The notes under the pieces: model-generated
The model's input: only the letters and a program-made list of their open reading frames with translations
What the model was told of the DNA's origin: nothing
Database searches by the model: none
Position numbers and translations under genes: made by a program
Shown here: in pieces, positions 1 to 10,511 of the stretch
Layout of the letters: every line of letters begins with the position of its first letter
Numbering within the stretch: the stretch's first letter is position 1
Assembly (NCBI GenBank): GCA_947311845.1
Contig: CAMZMU010000107.1
Span: forward strand, 18,621,166 to 18,685,165
Reading direction: 5' to 3'
Length of the DNA: 64,000 bases
From: Poa pratensis
Lineage: Eukaryota > Streptophyta > Magnoliopsida > Poales > Poaceae

Positions 1-1400
1 ATATGCTCAGTCTTGTGAGGCGAAAAATTAATGAGGACAGGGAAATAGAATCGTTGTCATTCCGGGCAAATTAATTGGTGCATGCGACTTGGGCGTGGTT
101 CAAATCATCAGTATTCAGGATATGGTCGTCGATAGTGCACTCGTCAATCAGGATCTTGGACTCACAATCACGTAAGTGTGTTAGTTCATGCTGTAGTAAT
201 TATGGCGAAATCGCTGTCACGAGAAGGAACACAACATGGAAAAAGAAACCTACTACTACTACTACTACTACTAGTAGCAGGGAATCGAGACCTTATGCGT
301 GCATGATCTGATCTCAAACAATCAGGCACCAGGCTGAGCCAGCAGCTGGTTGCGTGGCGCTGGGGCGCAAACCCGTCGAAAATCATTGAAGAAATGAAGA
401 GGATGGGTGTAGGCCGGTGCGTGCCTCCCTCCCTGAACAGAACCCAAGGGCCACAACGACTGAATCATGCATCCGCTTCCCCGAAAAAAGAAAACTGAAT
501 CATCCGTGCTGGGTCCGGGAAATAATCTTTTTTGGTTGGCCGATCTGAAGCTAGGAGATCGGTCGATGGATCATGGATGAACTTGCTGTATGACTAGGTT
601 GCGATGGAGTTGTCGTTTGCCCGTGTAGTATCGAGTTGCTGGTCCTCTGAGTTCAACCAAGGATCAAAGCAACGGCGAGGGTGGAGAGAGAGAGTTCAAA
701 CGCATCACTTGGATCCGGTGCATCGACGCTGACAGGTAGTAGTAGTACAGGCGACCACTACTGATGATTGATTGCCGACTCGTAGGTAGCGACGATCGAC
801 TCGGCACCCTCGAGAAAGCGACGGAGTGGTCTGGTGGACGGACACGCGTCCTCGCGTCCAAGCCATCCCGCGACGAAAACCGGAAGCTCGGAGGAGTTCT
901 CCGGTTCCTCCCACCTTTGATATGCCGCCGAGTCAGCAGGGTGGACGCTCCTCATCGCCACCTACGAGGCACGCCATGGATGCGACGTTTTCTCGCCAAC
1001 GCCGGGGAGGGACGGCAGGAGACAGACGCTCGCTCCTCATCGCCACCGCCGTCGAGACGGGCCGGTTCGCAGTTCCTCCCGCCGTCGTGTGTGCCCGCCG
1101 CATGGCACGGAAAGGCAGAAGCCGAATCCGCCTTCTGTTTCGTCACACGCATCCTCCTGGGCAGATGTCCACACGGGTTTTTTCTTTGACCAAAATGGAA
1201 TGTCCTTTTTTAGCGAGAAAAATGGAGAGTCCAGCCGTCGTTGTTTTTTCAGATGCTATCGCCGTCGCTGATGGGCCTAGTTGGAGGCATACGATACATG
1301 GGCCTGGGCCGTCCGCTCTGCGGCACCTTTGCTCGGTCTGAATCCGATAAGGAAAACAATTCGGCCCCCATACGGCGAGGAGCCGAGCCAGATAATAAAT
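1..1400. other. Upstream intergenic / promoter side of PRP31
   Basis: No coding region is supported here. A short CTA trinucleotide microsatellite lies at about 249-276. The stretch from about 800 to 1100 is GC-richer and gives overlapping open frames on both strands, but none resembles a protein family I know. The region should hold the PRP31 promoter; I could not identify a convincing TATA box. Confidence 0.6.
249..276. repeat. CTA trinucleotide microsatellite
   Basis: About nine near-perfect trinucleotide units seen directly in the sequence. Confidence 0.8.
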
Positions 1401-1587
1401 TCACGAATCCTTAACAAACAACCCTCCTCGCCGCAAACGAAAACACAACAAATCCACCGCCGTCGCGCGTGCAGAGTCCGTCCGTGCGTGTTTGCGCCGC
1501 CGCCGCGGTGATCCGATCCCCCGCGCCCCCGCCGCGGCCCTGCGTGGGTGCCCTCGCCGCCGAAGACAAGGAGACCCGGCGTCGATC

Positions 1588-4500
1588 ATGGTGACTAGTA
1601 CTTCATCTCACCACTTGTTCAGTCGTTCCGCTGTCACGCTGTTGATCTTCCTCGTCTGGATCTGCCCGATCACGATTTAGCGTGGGAGTTTTTTGTTCGG
1701 TTACGAGTACCAACTGTTTATCGGGGCTGAATTGCGTGTGTCTCGATAGTTTTTATTTCCAGCGTTAAGCTAGGTTTTCAGCGGGGGTGGTTAATTCGTG
1801 GGCCTGGCGCTCTAATTCCCGGTTAACTACTTCCAGTTGCGCTAGAACTATGGTTTCATAGAACCACATTAAACGAAAGAACGATTCTCCTTTGAGGAAC
1901 TGTTTCTTAGGTATGTCTGGCCTGGAGCGTTTGATTGGCCCATCCTAGCATTGGATGGTGGCATGGATTATGCTCCTACATTGGTTGGCTTCTGATGACT
2001 ACACAGTAAGAGTTATTGTGTGGACAGATACGGGTCAGACATGTATAATATGCTTCACGATTCACACTAGACTTGCTATGTTTGTTTTTACCAAATGATC
2101 GAATTCCCTGACTTAAGTATGGTAGTATTAAGCTAGGTAGATGGATAAACAGTTCTATTCTAAGGTGGGATTATAAGCTAAGATTAACCTAGGATAGTAT
2201 TTGAATCCAGTTTGGCTTTCTAGTGTTTTTGGAGTTCTTGGATACTATACCATGGCTTCCAAAGATGTATGTTATTCAAAATTTTGAGGTGCTTGGGTAC
2301 AACAAATCCGGAGTTCTATGAACCCATAGTGTTGAAAATCCTAACTTTACTCTAGTTTACTGCGGTCCTCGTTGCGTACTGTGGTTTGCTCTATTTAATC
2401 TACTGTGATGTATGGCAAACTTCGTGCTCTGTGGTGGATATTAGCTGTATCATTGTCTGTGGTAGTGGTTTGAAGAGGGACAAGGTTTGAAGTTCATTCG
2501 AAGTCATTCATAGCTCTAGTAGTTAGATATATTGGCCCTAGCTATGATACTCTGTTACCTTAATATGGATCACTGAATGTAGGAGTAACTCTTTGCTTCA
2601 CTTTTGGGTTAGGGTTATATATTGCTCAGGTTTTATGCCTGGGAATAAATATAGCCTCATAACCTTCTTTTTCTGTAGGATTTCAGTACCACTTTGGTCA
2701 TACAGTTATTCTAGTGTGCCCTTTGCCTGATCAAAGTACATTGATACTTCTTCATTTCAACGTGGTCATTCAGTTATTCAGAGTCGTATTCCTTTGTACA
2801 TTGCTACTTCATTACATCCAAAGTCCGCATTCAATTATCCACACAAAGTAAGTCCTACGGTGCTAACTAATGGTGCTTTTCAGGCTGGCCTTGCTGAGTC
2901 TTTCTTGTCAGACCTTGACGAGCTATCGGATAATGAAGCCTGTCAAGTGAGCTCAATTTTATTACCGCAAAGAAAATATTTGCTATAACAACATTTTCTT
3001 CGCTACTGAGACATGTGCACTTACCAAGTTTCAGGAAGAGGAAAATGCAGAGGCTGTGAATATGGAAGAGGTTGATGGCAGCATGTCTGACCTCAGATCT
3101 CTTAATTATGATGATCTTAATAGTATCTCAAAGCTTCAGAAGACACAATATTATAATGACATCATGCAAGTAAGTGACCTAACTCTTAGAACCACATTTG
3201 TTACATGCAATAAGACAGCCGTGATTTATTTTTTCTGATGCATTTCTGGTTAACAGAATGATCATATCAGTATATGATGGAAGGCACCCTGGTTCCTGAT
3301 TCTTAAGACTTTTAATGAGGTTTCCAAGAGTTTTTCACCAGTGGATAAGCTAAATAATTTAACAAAAAACCTCCATATGTGCAGGTAAATTATGACCACT
3401 GATTCAGAATAAACTTATAACTGGCCCTCTCATACTAAATTTACTCTTTGCCATTCTTCATCGAACACTAATGCCTGCATCTTAGAATGTAAGTAAACAA
3501 ACTACCTTTTCTCTTCTCTGGAACAATTGTGTTCATTCCTTTATCATGATCAGAGTTGATCCTGCGAAAATTCGATTTTGTGAGCATCACTATATCTAAC
3601 CATTGCTTCTCTCCATTCTACTTAAGATTAGTCTTAAATGCTCTAGGTTGCATGGCTGTTCATTTCATTAGGTCAGCATACTGACCATTTTCACTTGTTT
3701 GCAACAGAAAGTTGAAGATGCTGTCCAGAGAGACGTAACTGTTCCTAATCAAGAAAGCATTGTGGAGGACCCAGAGTATCAGCTTATTGTTGATTGCAAT
3801 GCTTTATCAGTTGATATTGATAGTGAGATCAGTATTGTCCATAGTTTCATACGTGATAAGTATAAGCTTAAGCTTCCACTACTAGAATCCCGGGTTCAAC
3901 ATCCAATCGATTATGCCCGTGTTGTCAAGAGGATCGGAAATGAAGTGGATTTAACCCAAATTGACTTGAAGGACCTTTTACCTTCTGCAGACATTATGTG
4001 GATTACAATGACAGAATCAACAACTAGTAGGGAACCTCTTTCTGAAGGAAATTTAGTAAAAACCATTGAAGCATGTGATAGAGCTCTTACCCTTGATGCA
4101 GCAAAGAAGAAAATACTTGACTTTTTAGCAAGCCGAATGGGATACGCTGCACCAAATCTTGCTGCCATTGTCGGCAGCAATGTTGCCTCAAAACTAATGG
4201 GAGACGCTGGTGGTTTGGAAGCACTTGCAAAAATGCCTGCTTGTAATGTGCAACTTCTCGGGGCAAAGAAGAAAAATCCATGTGGGTTTTCTGGTGCAGC
4301 GTTCCAGTTTCGTGTTGGTTATCTTGAACAGACTGAATTATTTCAAAGCACACCTCCATCTTTAAGAACTCGCTCCCTTAGACTTATAGCTGCAAAATCA
4401 ACATTAGCAGCAAGAATTGATTCTACAAGAGGTGATCCAACTGGAAAAGCTGGGCAAAACTTGTTGGAAGAAATTCACAAGAGAATTGAAAAATTGCAAG

Positions 4501-6158
4501 AACCGCCACCAGCAAAGATCTCAAAGCCACTTCCAGTTCCTGACTCTATTCCTAAAAAGAAGAGAGGGGGTCGTCGACTCCGTAAAATGAAAGAAAGGTT
4601 AGTTTTTAAGCACTGTGGAATGTGATAGGACATATTAAACAATTTGTGCTTATTTCTCTGATTAATAACTGCCCGGTGCATGTTAATCTGCTACTTCTCT
4701 TTTATAATTTATGTCTGTGTACTTGATTTTGCAGATATGCACAGACCGACATGATGAAGCTTGCAAATAGGATGCAGTTTGGTGTGCCAGAGAAGAGCTC
4801 ATTAGGTTAGTTACCCTAGACATGTGAATCTCTTGTTTGCCACAGATATACATGTGAATCAGAATGACATTTCGTTTAGTTTAACCATGTATTAGTTTCT
4901 TTGGACATAATTGTATATCTTTTTATTATTATTAGGTGATGGCTTAGGGAAAGGTTGTGGCTTGCTTGGACAATCAGGATGTGGGAAATTACGTTTGTCA
5001 GCTGGTCAAAGCAAACTTGCTGCTAAAGTTGCTAAAAGGTGCGTAATTTAATGTTTTCATTTCTTCTAATTTTATCCTCAGATGGAAAACACGTGATGCT
5101 AATGGTGGAGGGTAAAGTGCCTTCCGTTATGAAGCCTGTGCCAACACTGCTCAAAACTCCAAAAATGTCGAAGCTGGTCCTGAGTTAGCTATATTATTAC
5201 AAAAGTAAAGGTGCATAATTAATTTTTTAGAGTAAAATAAATAGGAAATACTACAGGCGTTATCAAGTACTCCATCTGTCCCTAAATATAAGACGTTCTA
5301 GCAGTTCAAATTTACACTGCTAGGACGTCTTGTATTTAGGGACAGAGGGAGTAGTAGTTATCCCTTCTTTTGTTTCATTGGTACCTCTTTTTTCTCTTTT
5401 GAGTTTTGACATGACTGATACTTCACTAGTTGCATAACAGTTACCCTCGCATCTTCGTAATCATTTCTCACAGATTTCAGATAGTTTGTACCTTGTATGC
5501 ATGTCATTCATATGATCGCTTTGATTCACACTATAATTTCCTCTACTTTGCTGTCACCATTGAACTTGTATTTTCCGCAGTATGTTTATTTGTATTCCTA
5601 ATATTTTTTATCTACAACATCATTAATTTGGTTCCATATTACTTCGTTTTATCAGATTCAAGGAGAATAACTATGATAGTAGTGGGGCAAGGTCCGGGTT
5701 GACATCAAGTTTGGCATTTACGCCAGTTCAAGTAAGTTATTGCTGTAAACTTTAGGTGTATTAATCTTTTCCTAGATGAATAACTTAATTATGTGCGGCA
5801 TAACCTCTCTTCATTTAATTCTGGAACCTGGCTACCAGCATATTTGGATGTCTATTTAATTTAAAACGAGTATTTGTTGATCTGTGTATAGTTTGGAGAT
5901 TGATCGAAGTGTTGCGGCCTCCTTTGGAATCTTGGTAGTTTTGTAGCTTGAAGTTACTGCAAACAATGTACTTATTGATAGTATTTAGTGTTCTGTAAGT
6001 CTTGTGTTGCATAAAGCCCTAACTTTTTATGCTGCTATTTTCTTGTCTAGGGAATGGAACTGTCAAATCCGCTGCCCCAAGGTAACCTTCTTTTCAGTGG
6101 AAGTGGAAGCACCTATTTTTCACATGGCGGGGCATTTTCAAATATCAAAAGGATCTGA
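1588..6158 (+). CDS. PRP31: U4/U6 snRNP splicing factor Prp31, 8 exons
   Basis: Predicted exons: 1588-1590, 2884-2946, 3035-3169, 3708-4597, 4735-4805, 4936-5038, 5656-5731 and 6051-6158. All introns are GT..AG. The joined CDS is 1449 bp (482 aa), the usual plant Prp31 length. Prp31 is the nuclear U4/U6 snRNP protein needed to form the U4/U6.U5 tri-snRNP; its Nop domain binds the 15.5K/U4 RNA complex. Visible features: the N-terminal motif FLSDLDELSDNEA, a NOSIC/Nop region at about residues 90-340 with KMPACNVQLLGAKKK and QEPPPAK, a basic nuclear-localisation stretch around 348-364 (KKKRGGRRLRKMKER), then the C-terminal tail. The start is inferred: the ATG at 1588 sits exactly at a donor site, and splicing to 2884 gives MAGLAESF, like other plant Prp31 N-termini. 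Several normally conserved core positions differ (MWITMTESTT where I recall MVVSVTASTT), so this may be a diverged paralogue. No internal stop or frameshift is seen. Confidence 0.9.
1591..2883 (+). other. PRP31 intron 1, directly after the start codon
   Basis: A 1.29-kb intron is proposed between the ATG and the rest of the reading frame. The donor is GTGACT, which is weak; the acceptor is TTTTCAG. It holds no other recognised feature. Confidence 0.6.
5270..5351. mobile_element. Stowaway MITE in PRP31 intron 6
   Basis: An 82-bp element with long terminal inverted repeats (CTCCATCTGTCCCTAAATAT at one end, the complement at the other), flanked by TA at 5268-5269 and 5352-5353. This matches Tc1/Mariner-type Stowaway MITEs common in Triticeae introns. 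It could fold into an almost complete hairpin in the pre-mRNA. Confidence 0.9.
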
Positions 6159-6440
6159 AAGAAGTCTGTTCAGCCTATGTATAGCCATTACCACATTCAT
6201 ACAGTTACGAGATTTCTTGGGGTGATAATCCTGGTCATATGAAAACCAGGTTTGCAATATTCATTTCTGTTTGAGGTAGGTTTTTGGTCTTCTTGGCCAT
6301 GATTGTCAATCACAAATGTAGAGATATGAAACTCACACTTACAGTATTATTTTGTGCTCCCTCTGTTCATTGATCTAAGGTGTATAGTTTGGCTTGAATA
6401 CCGAAGCACGACTTAGTGTGGAATTTTTCATATCTTTTGG
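6159..6440 (+). other. PRP31 3' region
   Basis: Non-coding. Probable 3' UTR of PRP31 followed by the outer edge of the large inverted repeat. A Stowaway-like end (CTCCCTCTGTTC) appears near 6358 without a clear partner. Confidence 0.5.
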
Positions 6441-7733
6441 ACGAAAATACCTTTGTCTCTCATCATTTTAGGACTGGGATGACCTAACTTATTGTGTCAT
6501 CGGCAAGATCAGTTTAGAGCTTCTAAAAATAGTGTTAAGGTAGTGTACACAGCCAGTGCTATTATCTTAGTGTATTACAGCCATGTAGCAAATGAAGGAA
6601 GCCTTTTGATAACATATTTTACTATTTTCATTCCGCTTTGTGATGAGTACCATTGTCATAATCATTGGTCTTAATATGAAACCATTAGAAGTTTCGAACA
6701 AATATCTTTAAAACTTAAAAGACTATGAGTCAACTCCTGTTACAACAATGATTCAATAATGATTAAAGTTGTTCTATGGAGAGTATAATAGTAGTTCGTC
6801 TGGAGCTAACTATATTTGGATGGATCGTAGTCGGTGACATTTTCTTTGGATTTTTATTAATGGACTCAATGTACTTTGTTTCTCTTGAGATGGTATTGGT
6901 GGTATGAGCACTAGTGCCAGATTTAGCGTCTAATTAATACAGTGGAGTGAGGAATATGCTACACAGATATTTTAGAACATAACACAACCGTCTCTGATTA
7001 AACACGCAATGAATGAACTAAATATGTCATTCAATCGCCGGAATAAATAAATATTGCTACCATAGAGGTTACAACATATTAAAAGACATGTATCAAATTA
7101 TTGACACAAGTATTAAATAAATGAATGAAAATCTAGTTGGATTCTGCGAAGAACCCATTCTCCTTAGTCGGGATCTCCATCTAGTTGATCTTCTCTTCAT
7201 TGGCTAAGCGTCAATGTCTAACTGGGGCACTACTTGATCTTCATGGGCACGCCGTTCAGAGGGAATCGCCATTGGTGCCTCAACCGATGCTTGCACGGGT
7301 GGGACGTTGGGCACATGGATCATCATGGGAGCCTACACAAGCGATGTTGTTCTTCCACGTGGACAAGGTGCCTTCTTGCCCTTGAGGTGTCTATGGCGTG
7401 CTTGAGGGCCTAGCACTGCCTGGAGAAGTGAGTCTTGGAGCCGAATTGCAAACAATCTTGGGGACTCGCCTGTTGCTGCTTGGCCGGGTCCCTTCTTTCC
7501 TTCTTCCCTATGCGCCAACATTAGCTTCCTGACGTGGACCCGTCCGAAAATTTGGGAAGTGAAGTTCTTTTTGAGAACCTCTTTCTATGCCTCAGCCACC
7601 TGGAGGGCATAGAGCATTGCCTATTGCTTGAAATTCGTCCGACGGTAGTTTCACCCAGATTGGAGAGCCTTCAGATGGAAGGTAGAGAGGGTATTTCCTT
7701 CTTAGGGCTATATGTGAAAACGGTACCGCAGAA
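6440..7733 (+). repeat. Left arm of giant inverted repeat, outer part
   Basis: Pairs with about 17110-18630 in inverted orientation. It ends at the 3-bp target duplication of the element inserted at 7734. The equivalent place in the right arm is uninterrupted. Confidence 0.8.
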
Positions 7734-8054
7734 GGCCTTGTTCGGCAGGCGAGTTTGGGCCGGTTTTCCGGTGTAAATTCCCGGCCCATCTTAATACACC
7801 AGAAAACACTTCAATCTCGTTCGGCAGGCCGGGTTTGGTCGGGCTGAGCCCGGAGAAACCCGTGGAAATCCGTCGGGTTCGAGTGTAATCGAGACGCGAG
7901 GGTCGACTCGCGTTTTGGCGTGTCTCTGGCGGCGCAGCGCAGCGCCGACCGATCCCGGCGTCGTCGTTCATCCCTCCACGGTCGCTCGTCCCTCCGGCGT
8001 CGCCGTCGTCGAAGCGTCCCTCCCACCGCTCCTGGCGCCTCCCTCCCTCGCGAC

Positions 8055-8229
8055 CAGTGGCGGATCCATGTAGAGCTAGGGGGGTGCACAGGACACCCCA
8101 AGATAATTTTTTCTTTGTATAACTATAGATTTTCACCACATGTGCACCCCTGAAATTGAGATTTTTGTCCATGTGTGCACCTGTTTCCGTGGCAAGGCCC
8201 CGGCCGTCTCTGCTCTAGCTCCGCCAGTG
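8055..8229. mobile_element. 175-bp hAT-type MITE nested in the 2.5-kb element
   Basis: Begins CAGTGGCGGATCC and ends AGCTCCGCCAGTG, giving a terminal inverted repeat around CASTGGCGGA. It is flanked by a perfect 8-bp direct repeat, CTCGCGAC, at 8047-8054 and 8230-8237. Eight-base duplications with CA..TG ends are typical of hAT elements. Confidence 0.85.
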
Positions 8230-9509
8230 CTCGCGACGCGGGTGATTTCCTCGCCGCCGCTGACGCTCCCGCCGCCGCAGCTCTCCTTCTCCGCCGCCGA
8301 CTTCTATAAGGTATGTCTTACGCCTCGTCCCGTCCTCTCTCGATTCCGTCCAAAGTATCGCAGTCTGTGGGCGTTTCTAGGGTTTCCATGCCTCGAGTCA
8401 GATGCAGTCTGTGGGTTCTTGATCCCGTCCATGGGTTCTTGATTGACAGAGGAGGAGCAGAGCTGGGTCGTCGTCGTTGGTAGTTGATGCGGTTGAGTTG
8501 CTGCTCTTAGCTGGTCAAATTGGTTCAGTTGCTAATGCCTTGGTCCGTTCTAGATGGCAATGTTTTAGCTAAAATAAACCTATGTTTAGTCTGATAATGA
8601 ACTGTTGCTGGAGTTAGGAATTATTGGTGGGTGTCTGTACTAGTTGATGTATGCATCCCCAGGTAGTTATATTGGTGTGTCAATGTGTCTCGGGCATTTT
8701 TCCGACGGCTGGTAGATCATGGTAGACACGATCTGAACTTGGCCACACTGTTTGGGTCCATGCCTGTACGTGTACCAACCAGTAGCCTCCAAATTTTAGG
8801 ACTTAGTAACAATTAGTGCTGCTCCATAATGTTTGATAGCCTCCTAATTATCTGTCCAATTTTGCTGATTTGTTCATGTCCCTTGTCAACTTAGGAAATT
8901 CATATATTTAGATCTTCTAGCTTGTAATGATGCATCTGCTACATATGCTCGTATGTTGTCACCTGCTACATATGCTCGTATGTTTGATAATTGCTTGAAA
9001 ATACTGACCCTAGACTGACTCCTGACATAGATTTCTTCACCGAAGATGGCAGTGTTTTAAAAAGACACGAACACTGACCCTAGACTGCAGTATTTATTTG
9101 TCGAAGTGAATACTTTGGTATGTGATTACTTTGGTACAGAAGGTTATGTTCTTGAGAATAGTTTGGTACAGAAGGTTATTTTCTTGTCACGTTAAGGGTG
9201 CTCTAGTTTAATGTGAATGTTTTGTATGATTTGGTCCTGTTTCTTCTGAATATGTTCGGTTGCTGGTGCTCTTAACTACAAACCGAAGGGCATATATGTG
9301 ACACCAAACCGCAGAATGATAATTACTATGTGACATCAGTTTTAGTTGGCTCGCTTTTCTTGCTGATGCAATATTGGAGGTTGGCTTAGTGTTTCCTGCA
9401 ACTAAAATGTGCCTCTTTTCATATTGTAATCCTTCCATGTTCAGAACCAGCCATGTTTACATTGTTGCTGCAATGATCTTATTGCTTTAATAACATATGT
9501 GTGCATTGT

Positions 9510-9660
9510 GTGCAGAAACAACTTGTCATGAAGCAAGCTTCTTGCTGCGATGATCTTCTTGCGGTGATGATCTTCTTGCTACAATCATATGTCTACATTG
9601 TTGCTGCGATGATCTTATTGCTGCAAGCTTCTTTCTTCTTGCTTATGTGACCATCTTGTC
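9510..9660. repeat. Short degenerate repeats (TTGCTGCGATGATCTT-type)
   Basis: Four to five imperfect copies of a motif like TTGCTGCGATGATCTTCTTG lie inside the 2.5-kb element. There is no coding support. Confidence 0.6.
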
Positions 9661-10248
9661 AAATGATCTGGGATAAACCTAGGAAGCAAAATTATGGTCG
9701 TGAGAAGCATTCGATGAATTTTGATCAAATTTGTTGTAATAACCTGGGATAAACTTGGGATATATTTGTTGTGGACTGTATTCAAAGATAAATTCTAGGG
9801 CTGTTACTTTGGGCTCCAGTTTGAGACTATTTATGTATTGTCATCTCTCGATGGTTAAATCTGCATGAGACAATGTTGCTCGTTTTTGTTCCTGTAACGC
9901 TGCGTGAGAACAAATCGGTTTTTGTGTGTTTAAACATGCCTGTATTGTTTTTTATGTTGTGCTGAACTGTGTGCTCACATGATATTTAAAAAGATCAGTT
10001 TTTTGTGTGTTCAAATCCTGTGAAAATTGATCAGTTTTTATGTGCTCTGGTTCTGTGAAAAAAGATCACATTTTTAATTGCTGCTGAAACACTTGTCTGT
10101 AAAACACTTGTACCAAACAACTAGATTTGGTGGAGGGTTTTGGTGGAGAAGGGGATTGGGAGGGGTTGGAGTGTTTTGAGTGTGAGGAGTGTTTTCACCC
10201 AAAACACTAGGTAATATACACCCCAAAACTCTCCAGCCGAACAAGGCC

Positions 10249-10473
10249 GAAGGGAGTTACAAATCCGATGTGAAGTGGAGTTGTATCCTACCACTGTCTT
10301 GACGTTTGCAAGCCTCAAACGGATCCATTCGGTCTCCGCCCGTGGCTGAATAGTGTACCTCAACCTCGCTAACCACCCTTTCAGGGTGGCCCACAGGGAC
10401 GAAGCACTCCGTTTGGCCATGCACTCGTTTTTTAGAATCTCACACTTGTAGTGAAGCAGGAAGTGCAGTAGTT
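10249..10473 (+). repeat. Left arm of giant inverted repeat, middle part
   Basis: Continues the left arm between the 2.5-kb element and the LINE. It aligns in reverse complement with about 16880-17110. Its last 14 bases (10460-10473) are the left target-site duplication of the LINE. Confidence 0.75.
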
Positions 10474-10511
10474 TTTTTTTTTTTTTGAGAAGTTCACAAC
10501 GCTTTATTGAA

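Larger units (their letters stand above)
7734..10248. mobile_element. Non-autonomous TIR element, PIF/Harbinger-like, 2.5 kb
   Basis: The ends are GGCCTTGTTCGGC and the complement GCCGAACAAGGCC, flanked by the 3-bp direct repeat GAA (7731-7733 and 10249-10251). The right arm of the surrounding inverted repeat preserves the empty site with a single GCAGAAG, which confirms the insertion and its 3-bp duplication. GGCCTTGTTCGG-type ends and 3-bp duplications are known from PIF/Harbinger/Tourist elements; the usual target is TWA, so GAA is unusual. No transposase is seen. The interior holds a GC-rich, gene-like stretch at 7850-8320 ending in a plausible donor (AAG/GTATGT near 8309), then AT-rich intron-like DNA, which may be a captured 5' gene end. 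Confidence 0.75.

Noticed and set aside
2794..2988. Alternative PRP31 start at ATG 2794 read through the intron 1 acceptor
   Set aside because: It would add about 30 unrelated residues, and an acceptor with a perfect family N-terminus is formed by splicing 1590 to 2884.
6356..6440. Possible Stowaway MITE starting CTCCCTCTGTTC
   Set aside because: No matching inverted end and no TA duplication could be found; kept only as a note.
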